Assembly: GCA_024644235.1 (NCBI GenBank)
Contig: JAHELJ010000017.1
Location: 1 to 64,000, forward strand
Direction: 5' to 3'
Length of the DNA stretch: 64,000 nucleotides
Origin: Lewinellaceae bacterium
GTDB lineage: Bacteria; Bacteroidota; Bacteroidia; Chitinophagales; Saprospiraceae
Below are positions 54,809 through 62,617 of this stretch, one piece after another. The notes under the pieces are model-generated. The model was not told where the DNA came from and searched no databases. It saw nothing but the letters and a program-made list of their open reading frames with translations. Both the position numbers and the translations under genes were made by a program. Position 1 is the first letter of the stretch, and every line of letters starts with the position of its first letter.

Positions 54809-56290
54809 TCAAAGGTCCATTGCCTGAGACACCTTCACATCTAAGGTTGGTGGTGAAGAGAACAGTGAGATTCCGATGTAACTGGTCAGAGAAAACAGCA
54901 ATGCCAAGGCTCCCACATCAATACCATATGGAATCGAGATGGCAAATATTTTCACAACGAAATTTATTGTCAAACTGCCGATGACAGCAACGTTAGCTGC
55001 CAATGCAGTACCCCTTTTCCAATTAAATCCAACTGCAATAACAGGAACCAACGCAGCCGCAAAGGTACCCCATCCAAATGCACCCAGGATAGCCACAAGA
55101 TCTCCGGTATACAAGGCAAACACCGCAGCTAAGATGGCCAGAACTACTGTAGTAATCCTGGCGCTAAGCAGTTCATTACTTATTTTCCATCCTAGGGCCT
55201 GAGGGATATCGTGGACCACTGCTGCTGTTCCAATATTGAGAAACCCATCCGCCGTAGACATGATCGCTGCAAACAGACCAGCAAAGACAATTCCCGCCAA
55301 AATAGGATGTGCGTAGTGAAGTAAGAACTGTGGCGCAGCGGCATCGGCTGCAGCTAGTTCCGGATGTTGGCCACTCAATACCAGTGCCCTCATCACCAAC
55401 CCTATGCTGATCCAGAGCAGAGCCGAAATGAGGTAACCTATGTTTGAGACAGGAAGAATATAACGGGCATCCGAGACCCGGCGATTCATCATCATCTTCG
55501 AGATCACATGTGGTTGGCCCGCCCCTCCTAATCCGAATAAGAAGAGCCAGGATAAACATCCCACCATTCCCAATGTACCCCAGGGACCGATTGCCTCCGG
55601 ATCATCCTGAGCGATAATCGAGCTGATCTCCGTGAATCCGCCATCGTATGTGTAAAGAACTGTAAAGAAGATTAATACCGCTGCCGTGACCATTATACCA
55701 CCCTGAATCATATCTGTATAAACAGATGCGACAATTCCGCCTGTCACCGAATAGAAAACCAGGATGGCACAGGAAAAAAGCGCCGCGTGGCTAATCGAAA
55801 TCTGGGCCCAAAATTCTGTCTGCCGGAAGATATCCTGCAAGACAAAAGCCATCGCAAGTATTTGGGTAGCTAAATAGCCTAGTACACCCAGCAGTATAGC
55901 AACTGCTACCGAAAACCGTACCGAGTTGCTCCTATACCGGGCTGCCACCAGGTCGGGAAGAGAAACTGCGTCTTTCAATTCTGCCAATAACCTGATTCGC
56001 TTCCCAAGCAAATAAAAGGACAAGTTGAAACCCATTACAGCACATACAACCATCCAGACTGAGCTCATGCCCATCCGGTACACCAATCCGGGGCCACCCA
56101 CAAATCCAAATCCACTTAAAGTGCTTGAAAATACAGCAAAGGCCGTCACCATCACCCCTAGATCGCGACCAGCCATAAAGAAGTCTTTTGTGGACTTAGT
56201 TCGCCTCAGAGCCCAGAGACCAACACCAATACACAAAAGCATATAAAGGCTGATTGCCGTTAGTACAATGGGATTTCGATACTCCTCCAT
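54809..56290 (-). CDS. Sodium:solute symporter (SSS) family transporter
   Basis: Twelve to thirteen helices and SSS motifs are seen: FAVFSSTLSGFGFVGGPGLVYRMG in the first third, CLSWLFLFGLGGAGQPHVISKMM and IVFAGLFAAIMSTADGFLNIGTA, where the ATxSTxDxxLN-like segment forms the sodium site. The protein is 493 residues. It should take up a small organic solute such as a monocarboxylate, proline or a sugar with sodium. It converges with the MscS gene and follows a small membrane protein gene (7 bp) and an acyl-CoA ligase gene on the same strand. Confidence 0.93.
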   Translation of the reverse strand: MEEYRNPIVLTAISLYMLLCIGVGLWALRRTKSTKDFFMAGRDLGVMVTAFAVFSSTLSGFGFVGGPGLVYRMGMSSVWMVVCAVMGFNLSFYLLGKRIRLLAELKDAVSLPDLVAARYRSNSVRFSVAVAILLGVLGYLATQILAMAFVLQDIFRQTEFWAQISISHAALFSCAILVFYSVTGGIVASVYTDMIQGGIMVTAAVLIFFTVLYTYDGGFTEISSIIAQDDPEAIGPWGTLGMVGCLSWLFLFGLGGAGQPHVISKMMMNRRVSDARYILPVSNIGYLISALLWISIGLVMRALVLSGQHPELAAADAAAPQFLLHYAHPILAGIVFAGLFAAIMSTADGFLNIGTAAVVHDIPQALGWKISNELLSARITTVVLAILAAVFALYTGDLVAILGAFGWGTFAAALVPVIAVGFNWKRGTALAANVAVIGSLTINFVVKIFAISIPYGIDVGALALLFSLTSYIGISLFSSPPTLDVKVSQAMDL

Positions 56291-56297
56291 CTGGCTA

Positions 56298-56816
56298 TTA
56301 TCCCCCGTTTTCTAGGATCTGGTTAAATCGCGAATCATCTTCATCGGTATAAATCCAGTTTGGGAAATAGCAGATATACATCACCATGAATACAAATGGG
56401 AATAGCCACATACCATAGATCATCCAGGCTGATGCCGGAGGGAAGCCACCAATGTATTTTGTGGGTGGGGCCCCGCTGCTGTTCCACCAGGTATATGTGA
56501 GAGACAAATAGATAAGGAAATAGATTAGAAATCCTAGTAGCACCCAGCGAAGCATCGGCCCGAGTTTTCCGTTTCTCATGCCTCCCACCCAAAGAGCAAA
56601 CAGGAAACAAACAATGACGCAAAGACCATATAGTAGACTTAGCCACTTGCTGCCATCGAGCCACATGACTGTACTTCCGCTCTTCAACATGCTGGGATAT
56701 TCCTCATGTACCGTCCCATTGATATCAGAAGGTGGATTACCCGCCAGAAAGTAAATCGTGACTCCACAAAAAATGACCAGGAACCCGAAGAAATAACGGA
56801 ACAATCTGTCGGTCAT
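56298..56816 (-). CDS. Four-TM membrane protein associated with the SSS transporter
   Basis: Four hydrophobic segments are visible (YFFGFLVIFCGVTIYFLAG, WLSLLYGLCVIVCFLFALWVG, MLRWVLLGFLIYFLIYLSL, AWMIYGMWLFPFVFMVMYI). No family was recognised. The gene overlaps the acyl-CoA ligase stop by 4 bp and ends 7 bp before the symporter start, so it is a tightly linked member of that operon. Small partner membrane proteins of SSS transporters (for example of the DUF4212/DUF485 kind) are known, but the length and sequence here do not clearly match one. Confidence 0.7.
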   Translation of the reverse strand: MTDRLFRYFFGFLVIFCGVTIYFLAGNPPSDINGTVHEEYPSMLKSGSTVMWLDGSKWLSLLYGLCVIVCFLFALWVGGMRNGKLGPMLRWVLLGFLIYFLIYLSLTYTWWNSSGAPPTKYIGGFPPASAWMIYGMWLFPFVFMVMYICYFPNWIYTDEDDSRFNQILENGG

Positions 56817-58384
56817 AGAGATTTGGCTTCGATCTGTTTCCGTAGTTCCCTTTTAAGTATTTTACCGGTCGCACTCATGGGGAGACTGGCCACAAACTCC
56901 ACTTCTCGTGGATACTTGTATGCTGCAATCCTGTTTTTCGTCCACTCAATAATTTCTCCCTCTGTACAGACCGCATCCTGGTCAAGGACAACAAAGGCTT
57001 TCACCTCTTCACCAAGTTTTTCATCAGGTACACCGATTACCGCTACCAGGGAAACATAGTTGTGTTGAATCATCACTTCTTCAACTTCTCTTGGATATAC
57101 GTTCAAACCACCTCGTATGATCATATCTTTGGTGCGATCTACGATATAGTAATAACCGTCTTCATCCTTCACTGCCACATCACCCGAGTGAAGCCAGCCC
57201 CCTCTGAGGACCACACTGTTTACTCCAGGTTTTTTATAGTATCCCTTCATGACATTATGACCTCTGTATAGAAGTTCCCCCCTTTCTCCGACAGGCACTT
57301 CCACGTCGTGCTCGTCCACAATCTTTACCTCCACCCCCCAAACCGGTGTACCAATAGAACCAGGCTTTCTTTCCTGATCAAGATGATTGAAAGTTACTAC
57401 CGGCGATCCTTCAGACATTCCATATCCTTCGAGAATAGGTACGTTGAATTTTGATTCAAAGTCTTTTAGAACCTGCACAGGAAGGGCAGCGCCACCACTG
57501 GCGCAGGTACGTAAGGTTTTTTGCACATCTTTTATCTTAAGATTTGATTTTTCAAAATCAAAGTGCAGCAAACCCCAGTACATTGTAGGTACGCCGGCGA
57601 AAATGGAAACTCCCTCTGAAACGATAGAAGTCAAAACCGCCTCAGCCTCAAATCTCGGAATCAATACATTGGTCGTTCCGTGCATGACACCAGCATTCAT
57701 CAAGCACGTTTGTCCGAAAATATGAAAGAGCGGCAGTACAGTTAGCAGCACATCATCAGTTTGGAACTGAAAGAGGTGCCGGCACAAATCGGCATTCCAG
57801 GCCAAATTTGAGTGGGTTAGCTCGGCTCCTTTCGGTTTGCCAGTAGTGCCACTGGTATAAATAATCACGGCTGTATCTTCGGCCGAGGTCCTCACGGTTT
57901 CAAATTCACCCGGCGAGCCTGCAAGGATTGCTCCCAGAGTACTTCCTTCTGCAAAAGGTGACGAATCATCCATCTTGGCAGTAATGCAGATAAAATGTTC
58001 GCAGGTATTGACTAGGGTGAATCCCTGGTAACCCTCTTCACCCATCGGTAGTGCTTCTGAGCCTTCAAAACAGATAAATACTTTGGCTTCCGAATCCTCA
58101 AGGTGGTATGCCACTTCATTGTGCTTCAGCAAAATGCTCAAGGGCACTACAGAAGCACCTGTTTTCAAGATCCCGAAATAGGAAATTGGGAAATAAGGCA
58201 GGTTTGGACAGCTCAGAGCCACCTTGTCTCCTGGCTTCACACCAATTTTTACCAACGCATTAGCTAGCTTGTTGGCCAAGAGATTGATTTGGCTATAGGA
58301 ATAAGACTGACCAGAAAATCGAAAAGCTGGTTTTTCTGCATATCGGTGGGCGCTGTCTTCAAGTATGACCGAAAGGTTGAGCAT
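56813..58384 (-). CDS. Long-chain fatty-acid-CoA ligase-like AMP-binding enzyme
   Basis: The acyl-adenylate motif IYTSGTTGKPKGAELTH is intact, as are LEGYGMSEGSPVVTFN, the GWLHSGDVAVKDEDGYYYIVDRTKDMI hinge and the C-terminal PMSATGKILKRELR with the adenylation lysine. It activates a carboxylic acid with ATP and forms the CoA thioester. The acid may be a fatty acid or an organic acid brought in by the SSS symporter encoded in the same operon. Length 523 is typical. The start at 58384 is 106 bp from the divergent thioesterase gene. Confidence 0.92.
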   Translation of the reverse strand: MLNLSVILEDSAHRYAEKPAFRFSGQSYSYSQINLLANKLANALVKIGVKPGDKVALSCPNLPYFPISYFGILKTGASVVPLSILLKHNEVAYHLEDSEAKVFICFEGSEALPMGEEGYQGFTLVNTCEHFICITAKMDDSSPFAEGSTLGAILAGSPGEFETVRTSAEDTAVIIYTSGTTGKPKGAELTHSNLAWNADLCRHLFQFQTDDVLLTVLPLFHIFGQTCLMNAGVMHGTTNVLIPRFEAEAVLTSIVSEGVSIFAGVPTMYWGLLHFDFEKSNLKIKDVQKTLRTCASGGAALPVQVLKDFESKFNVPILEGYGMSEGSPVVTFNHLDQERKPGSIGTPVWGVEVKIVDEHDVEVPVGERGELLYRGHNVMKGYYKKPGVNSVVLRGGWLHSGDVAVKDEDGYYYIVDRTKDMIIRGGLNVYPREVEEVMIQHNYVSLVAVIGVPDEKLGEEVKAFVVLDQDAVCTEGEIIEWTKNRIAAYKYPREVEFVASLPMSATGKILKRELRKQIEAKSL

Positions 58385-58490
58385 GATTGATAGGTTTTAT
58401 ATTAAATTCAGAGAGAGGGGTATCATTTGCTCTTAATTTATGAAAATTGAGGTGCTTTTGAATCATCGACCTCACCTGATTCTGCTAATT

Positions 58491-59246
58491 ATGAAAAATC
58501 CCCAGCCAACTGATCTGATCCATTGGAAATATTCTACTATCCGTGGCTATGACGTGGATCCTTCCAAGACCATCAGCATTCCAGGATTAATCCGCCTGAT
58601 GCACGAAGCAGCTGTGCAGCAAGTTCTAAAATTGAAACTCTCAGCACTTGAACTTGAACCACGTGGCCTAGGCTGGGTGCTATACAGACAAAATCTTAAG
58701 GTGTTTAGACGGCCTCCAATTGGTGCCTCTGTCAAGGTCAAGACATATCCTAGCGGAAAGGAAAAGGCATTCACTTTTCGCGACTACCAAGTGTATGATC
58801 AAAGTGATAGATTAATTGCTCAGGCAAGTTCGTGCTGGCTACTTATGGATGTCGAAGCACGCAAAATTGCACCCTATCCTGAAGACATCGAAATGGTGTT
58901 GGCACCTTCTAATAGACTGGAGCATCTGCCTCGTCCAAAATCCATAAAAAACGAAATCACATCTGTTGACAACGAGCTGACCCAAAAGGTATACTTCCAT
59001 CACCTCGATTTCAACCGTCACCTTAACAACACCTTTTTCTTCACCTGGATGTTGGATGCGTTGGACCATTCATTTTTGTACAGTCATGATCTGAAAGAAT
59101 GGTTAGTACAGATTAAAGGTGAATGTTTCCTGGGCGATCAAATCCAATGTCGTGTAATCAGCGAAGAGTCAGGGGTTTGGCTCCATGCCTTTCTCCGCGA
59201 AGGTCAAGTTGTGGCACAAGGTAGATCGCTCTGGGAGCCACGTTAA
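58491..59246 (+). CDS. Acyl-ACP thioesterase (FatA-type double hotdog)
   Basis: Two hotdog halves are visible. The first has the helix-containing SIPGLIRLMHEAAVQQVLKL and the GLGWVLYRQNLKVFRRPPIG strand. The second has the catalytic-region FHHLDFNRHLNNTFFFTWMLDAL with Asn and His of the family. These enzymes release free fatty acids from acyl carrier protein. ATG 58491 (MKNPQPTD) is preferred; an ATG at 58440 would add 17 residues. It heads a plus-strand gene run and is divergent from the acyl-CoA ligase gene. Confidence 0.88.
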   Translation: MKNPQPTDLIHWKYSTIRGYDVDPSKTISIPGLIRLMHEAAVQQVLKLKLSALELEPRGLGWVLYRQNLKVFRRPPIGASVKVKTYPSGKEKAFTFRDYQVYDQSDRLIAQASSCWLLMDVEARKIAPYPEDIEMVLAPSNRLEHLPRPKSIKNEITSVDNELTQKVYFHHLDFNRHLNNTFFFTWMLDALDHSFLYSHDLKEWLVQIKGECFLGDQIQCRVISEESGVWLHAFLREGQVVAQGRSLWEPR

Positions 59247-59322
59247 TCTTGCATCTTTACTCCTCTATATCAAGGGTGGAAGCAGTATTTTTGCCGGCGA
59301 AATAACCGGTCAACTAATCGCT

Positions 59323-60414
59323 ATGGAAAATGGCTCTAATCTGGATACGCCTTATGCCCTCATTGACGGGGCAGCCAGTGAATCAGCTAATGTGTTTGAG
59401 GAACTTCAGAAGCAGTATTCGATACTCGCGGATAAAAGTCTAACTATCGAGCAAAGACTAAATGCTTTCGAGCTGATCATCGACTCGGAAATTGGTGATA
59501 CCTCCTTGATCCGTGCCAAGAGTCTCGAGCGTGAACTCTCCATTAGGCAGCTCTTTTTAAAGTTTGAAGGCGGTAACCCTACCGGTACGCAAAAAGACCG
59601 TATCGCTTTCGCCCAATGTCAGGATGCACTGCGCAGGGGGTTTGATGCTCTTACATTAGCAACCTGTGGCAACTATGGTGTAGCTTGTGCCCTGGCAGCC
59701 AAATATGCTGGTCTCAAGTGTGTAATTTTTATTCCGGATAGCTATCAGACAAAACGTATCGATGAAATGCAAGAGCTGGGCGCTGAGATTCGACGGGAGC
59801 CGGGCGATTACGAAGACTCAGTTGCAGCATCTCAGCTATTTGCTGAGACTTCAGACAGCTATGATGCTAATCCCGGAGGGAAGAACACCTCCTTGCAGCT
59901 CAGGGCATATGGGGAGATAGCCAAGGAGATTTACGATGAACTTAGAGATGCCCCTAGGATTGTCGCTGCACCAGTTTCCAATGGCACTATGCTGGCTGGC
60001 ATCTATAAAGGGTTTCTCAGTCTTTACCGAAGGGGTAAGACATCAAGAATGCCGCTGATTGTGGCAGGTAGTGCATTTGGGAAAAATCCTATTATCCTTG
60101 CATACCTTCAGCAAAAGCAAACCTGTGAAGATCTTGATAGGGAGCAGATAAAGGAAACAAGTATAAATGAACCTCTGGTCAATTGGCATTCTTTTGATGG
60201 CGACCTTGCTCTGGAAGGCATTTATGGTTCTCACGGTTGGGCAGCCAATGTTTCGGATCAACGGATGGTATCCTTATCCAGATTGATCCGGGAAAAAGAA
60301 GGACTGATGGTGTTACCAGCTTCCACAGCAGGTTTGGCAGCTCTTTTACAGGCACCTAACCCCGGGATGATTCAAAATGATCGTTTTGTCGTCATCTTAA
60401 CATCAAGAAAATAA
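59323..60414 (+). CDS. PLP-dependent threonine-synthase-like enzyme
   Basis: The PLP lysine is in KFEGGNPTGTQKDRIAF, and the phosphate loop region reads TLATCGNYGVACALAAKYAGL, as in fold-type II PLP enzymes of the threonine synthase, cysteate synthase and diaminopropionate lyase group. It also has a SNGTMLAGIYKGF block. Start at ATG 59323 follows the thioesterase stop by 76 bp. Classical threonine synthase is possible, but the neighbours (DUF1611, dipeptide epimerase) suggest amino acid or D-amino acid degradation. The substrate is not assigned. Confidence 0.8.
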   Translation: MENGSNLDTPYALIDGAASESANVFEELQKQYSILADKSLTIEQRLNAFELIIDSEIGDTSLIRAKSLERELSIRQLFLKFEGGNPTGTQKDRIAFAQCQDALRRGFDALTLATCGNYGVACALAAKYAGLKCVIFIPDSYQTKRIDEMQELGAEIRREPGDYEDSVAASQLFAETSDSYDANPGGKNTSLQLRAYGEIAKEIYDELRDAPRIVAAPVSNGTMLAGIYKGFLSLYRRGKTSRMPLIVAGSAFGKNPIILAYLQQKQTCEDLDREQIKETSINEPLVNWHSFDGDLALEGIYGSHGWAANVSDQRMVSLSRLIREKEGLMVLPASTAGLAALLQAPNPGMIQNDRFVVILTSRK

Positions 60415-60421
60415 ATGGAAC

Positions 60422-61513
60422 ATGACAAGAACTCTTGACGGCCAGGCCCTGGTATATTGTGACGGAGCTTTCAACACTCCAAATGGTAAAACAGCACATG
60501 GTCTTGTAAGATTTACCGAGCGATACGAGGTGAAGGGGATCATAGACCATACCTATTCAGGCAAGGATGCCGGTCAAGTGCTGGATGGAACCCCAAATGG
60601 CATCATGGTGTATGCCACAATCGACCAGGCATTGGAAACTGCTCAAGATCTGGGATGGATATTAGAATATTTTGTCATCGGTCTGGCACCTGATGGTGGC
60701 AAATTACCACCAAAAGCAAGGGAAGTTGTGAATAAGGCTTTAACAAAAGGGCTGAACATCGACTCTGGATTACACGACTTCCTGAGTGATGATGAAGAGA
60801 TTTCATTATTGGCAAAAGCGCAAGGTCGGCAAATCAGAGATATACGCAAAACGCCACCCCGTTCGTCCCTGCACTTTTTTTCTGGTGAAATTGAAAAGGT
60901 GGATTCTTTAGTTATAGCTGTGCTGGGCACGGATTCGGCTGTTGGAAAACGAACCACCGCCTGGCTGTTGGTTCATGGGTTGCGAAAGGCCGGAATTTCA
61001 GCTGAACTGGTCGGCACTGGTCAGACGGCATGGATGCAAGGAGCCAGGTACAGCTTTGTGCTGGACAGTCTGATCAACGACTTCGTTGCTGGCGAAATAG
61101 AACACGGTGTTGTATCTGCATGGAAAGATGGAGCAGAGGTAATTGTGATCGAGGGTCAGGGTAGTCTGATGAATCCGGCATATCCCGGAGGTTTTGAGAT
61201 CCTGGCTGCTGGCAGACCGGATTGTATTGTTCTTCAACATGCACCAGCCAGGAAGGAATACGACGGTTTCCCGGGATATCCCCTTCATCCCATCGATCGC
61301 CAAATCGAAGCATTGGATATCATAGGTGGCAAACCGGTAGTGGCCATCACCATTAACCACGAAAACCTAACAGAAGCAGGAGTTAAGGAGGCGGCCATAG
61401 ACCTGACCAGCCGCACCCGTTTGCCTGCTTTCGATGTCTTGCTCAACGGCTCGAAACCCTTGGTTGATCTTATCATCGAATTTCGCAAAAACCACCCAAA
61501 ACCAGCCCTGTGA
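60422..61513 (+). CDS. DUF1611 (DgcN-like) P-loop protein
   Basis: The DUF1611 pattern is clear: an N-terminal part with VKGIIDHTYSGKDAG and LVIGLAPDGG-like LAPDGGKLPP, then a P-loop (VLGTDSAVGKRTTAWLL), GTGQTAWMQGARY, and EVIVIEGQGSLMNPAYPG with QHAPARKEYDGFP. The family includes DgcN, an N-acetyltransferase proposed in D-glutamate catabolism. The protein begins 8 bp after the PLP enzyme and its TGA overlaps the GTG start of the dipeptide epimerase, so translation is coupled. This pairing suggests that both proteins act on the same D-glutamyl compound. Confidence 0.87.
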   Translation: MTRTLDGQALVYCDGAFNTPNGKTAHGLVRFTERYEVKGIIDHTYSGKDAGQVLDGTPNGIMVYATIDQALETAQDLGWILEYFVIGLAPDGGKLPPKAREVVNKALTKGLNIDSGLHDFLSDDEEISLLAKAQGRQIRDIRKTPPRSSLHFFSGEIEKVDSLVIAVLGTDSAVGKRTTAWLLVHGLRKAGISAELVGTGQTAWMQGARYSFVLDSLINDFVAGEIEHGVVSAWKDGAEVIVIEGQGSLMNPAYPGGFEILAAGRPDCIVLQHAPARKEYDGFPGYPLHPIDRQIEALDIIGGKPVVAITINHENLTEAGVKEAAIDLTSRTRLPAFDVLLNGSKPLVDLIIEFRKNHPKPAL

Positions 61514-62574
61514 AAATAAAGGGTAGCGAAACCTGGATAAGTTCTTTAAAGCTCGCTGAGCCATATGATGTTGCGTATGGCAGCATTCATAGAGCTGACA
61601 ATGTGTTTTTGAGGATCGACAGTGACAACGGATTCTTCGGCTATGGTTGTGCTGCTCCAGATCAGGAGGTCACTGGAGAAGATGCCAAGACTCTCCTTGC
61701 CATATACCAGACTGAATTAGAATCCTTGCTGCTTCAACAAGACCCAATTCGGATTAACTATATAATGACGAATCTTCGCAAGAGATTTCCATTACAACCT
61801 TCTTTGTTGGCCATGGTGGACATGGCCTTATACGATCTAATTGCGAAATCGGTCAATCTGCCTCTCTACCGTTTCTTAGGTGGGTATCGCTCCTCCATCG
61901 CAACCAGTATTACTATCGGCATCCTTGGAGTCGAAGCCACTGTTGCCAGAGCTAAGGAATGGCAAAAAAAGGGCTATAAAATTCTGAAGATCAAAGGTGG
62001 GCTAAATGTTGATCTCGATATTGAAAGAGTTGCGAAAGTAAGGGAGGCTTGCGGGAAGGCCATGCAGATTCGATTCGATGCTAACCAAGGATATCACGTG
62101 GAGGACGCAGTCAAATTTGTGAGGGAAACAGCCAACCAGCAAGTAGAGCTGTTGGAACAGCCGACTCCAAAGGAAGAATTGGAACTCCTCGGTCAGGTCC
62201 AGCAACGAACTTCCATCCCCATCATGGCCGATGAAAGTCTTTTAAACCTGGTCGATGTATTTCACATCGCCAAGAACAAATTGGCTGACATGGTAAACAT
62301 CAAATTGATGAAGGTGGGAGGCATCAACGAAGCGATTAACATCAATGCCGTAGCAAAAGCTGCCGGCATGGAGATCATGGTTGGATGTATGGATGAAAGT
62401 GCTCTCGGTATAGCCGCTGGCCTTCACTTTGCTCTTGCCCGGCCACACATTAATTATACGGATCTTGATGGACACCTTGACCTCATCGATGATCCGGCAA
62501 AAAATCTGTTTGAATTGAAAGAGGGAATCCTTTATCCTAATGACCAGCCGGGACTGGGATTAATCGGACTTTAA
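61510..62574 (+). CDS. Dipeptide epimerase (L-Ala-D/L-Glu epimerase type, enolase superfamily)
   Basis: Start is GTG at 61510, overlapping the DUF1611 stop. The enolase-superfamily site is complete: K160-I-K162 (ILKIKGG), metal ligands D190, E216 and D241, and the second catalytic lysine region NIKLMKVGG (K265/K268). This pattern and the KxK...K arrangement are those of dipeptide epimerases, which convert L-Ala-D-Glu from recycled peptidoglycan into L-Ala-L-Glu; relatives act on other dipeptides. The 354-residue length is standard. Together with DUF1611 it points to use of D-Glu-containing peptides. Confidence 0.9.
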   Translation: MKIKGSETWISSLKLAEPYDVAYGSIHRADNVFLRIDSDNGFFGYGCAAPDQEVTGEDAKTLLAIYQTELESLLLQQDPIRINYIMTNLRKRFPLQPSLLAMVDMALYDLIAKSVNLPLYRFLGGYRSSIATSITIGILGVEATVARAKEWQKKGYKILKIKGGLNVDLDIERVAKVREACGKAMQIRFDANQGYHVEDAVKFVRETANQQVELLEQPTPKEELELLGQVQQRTSIPIMADESLLNLVDVFHIAKNKLADMVNIKLMKVGGINEAININAVAKAAGMEIMVGCMDESALGIAAGLHFALARPHINYTDLDGHLDLIDDPAKNLFELKEGILYPNDQPGLGLIGL

Positions 62575-62617
62575 ATTCAGCCCACACAGCCGTATATTTC
62601 ATCCAAGCTTTTTGCCC

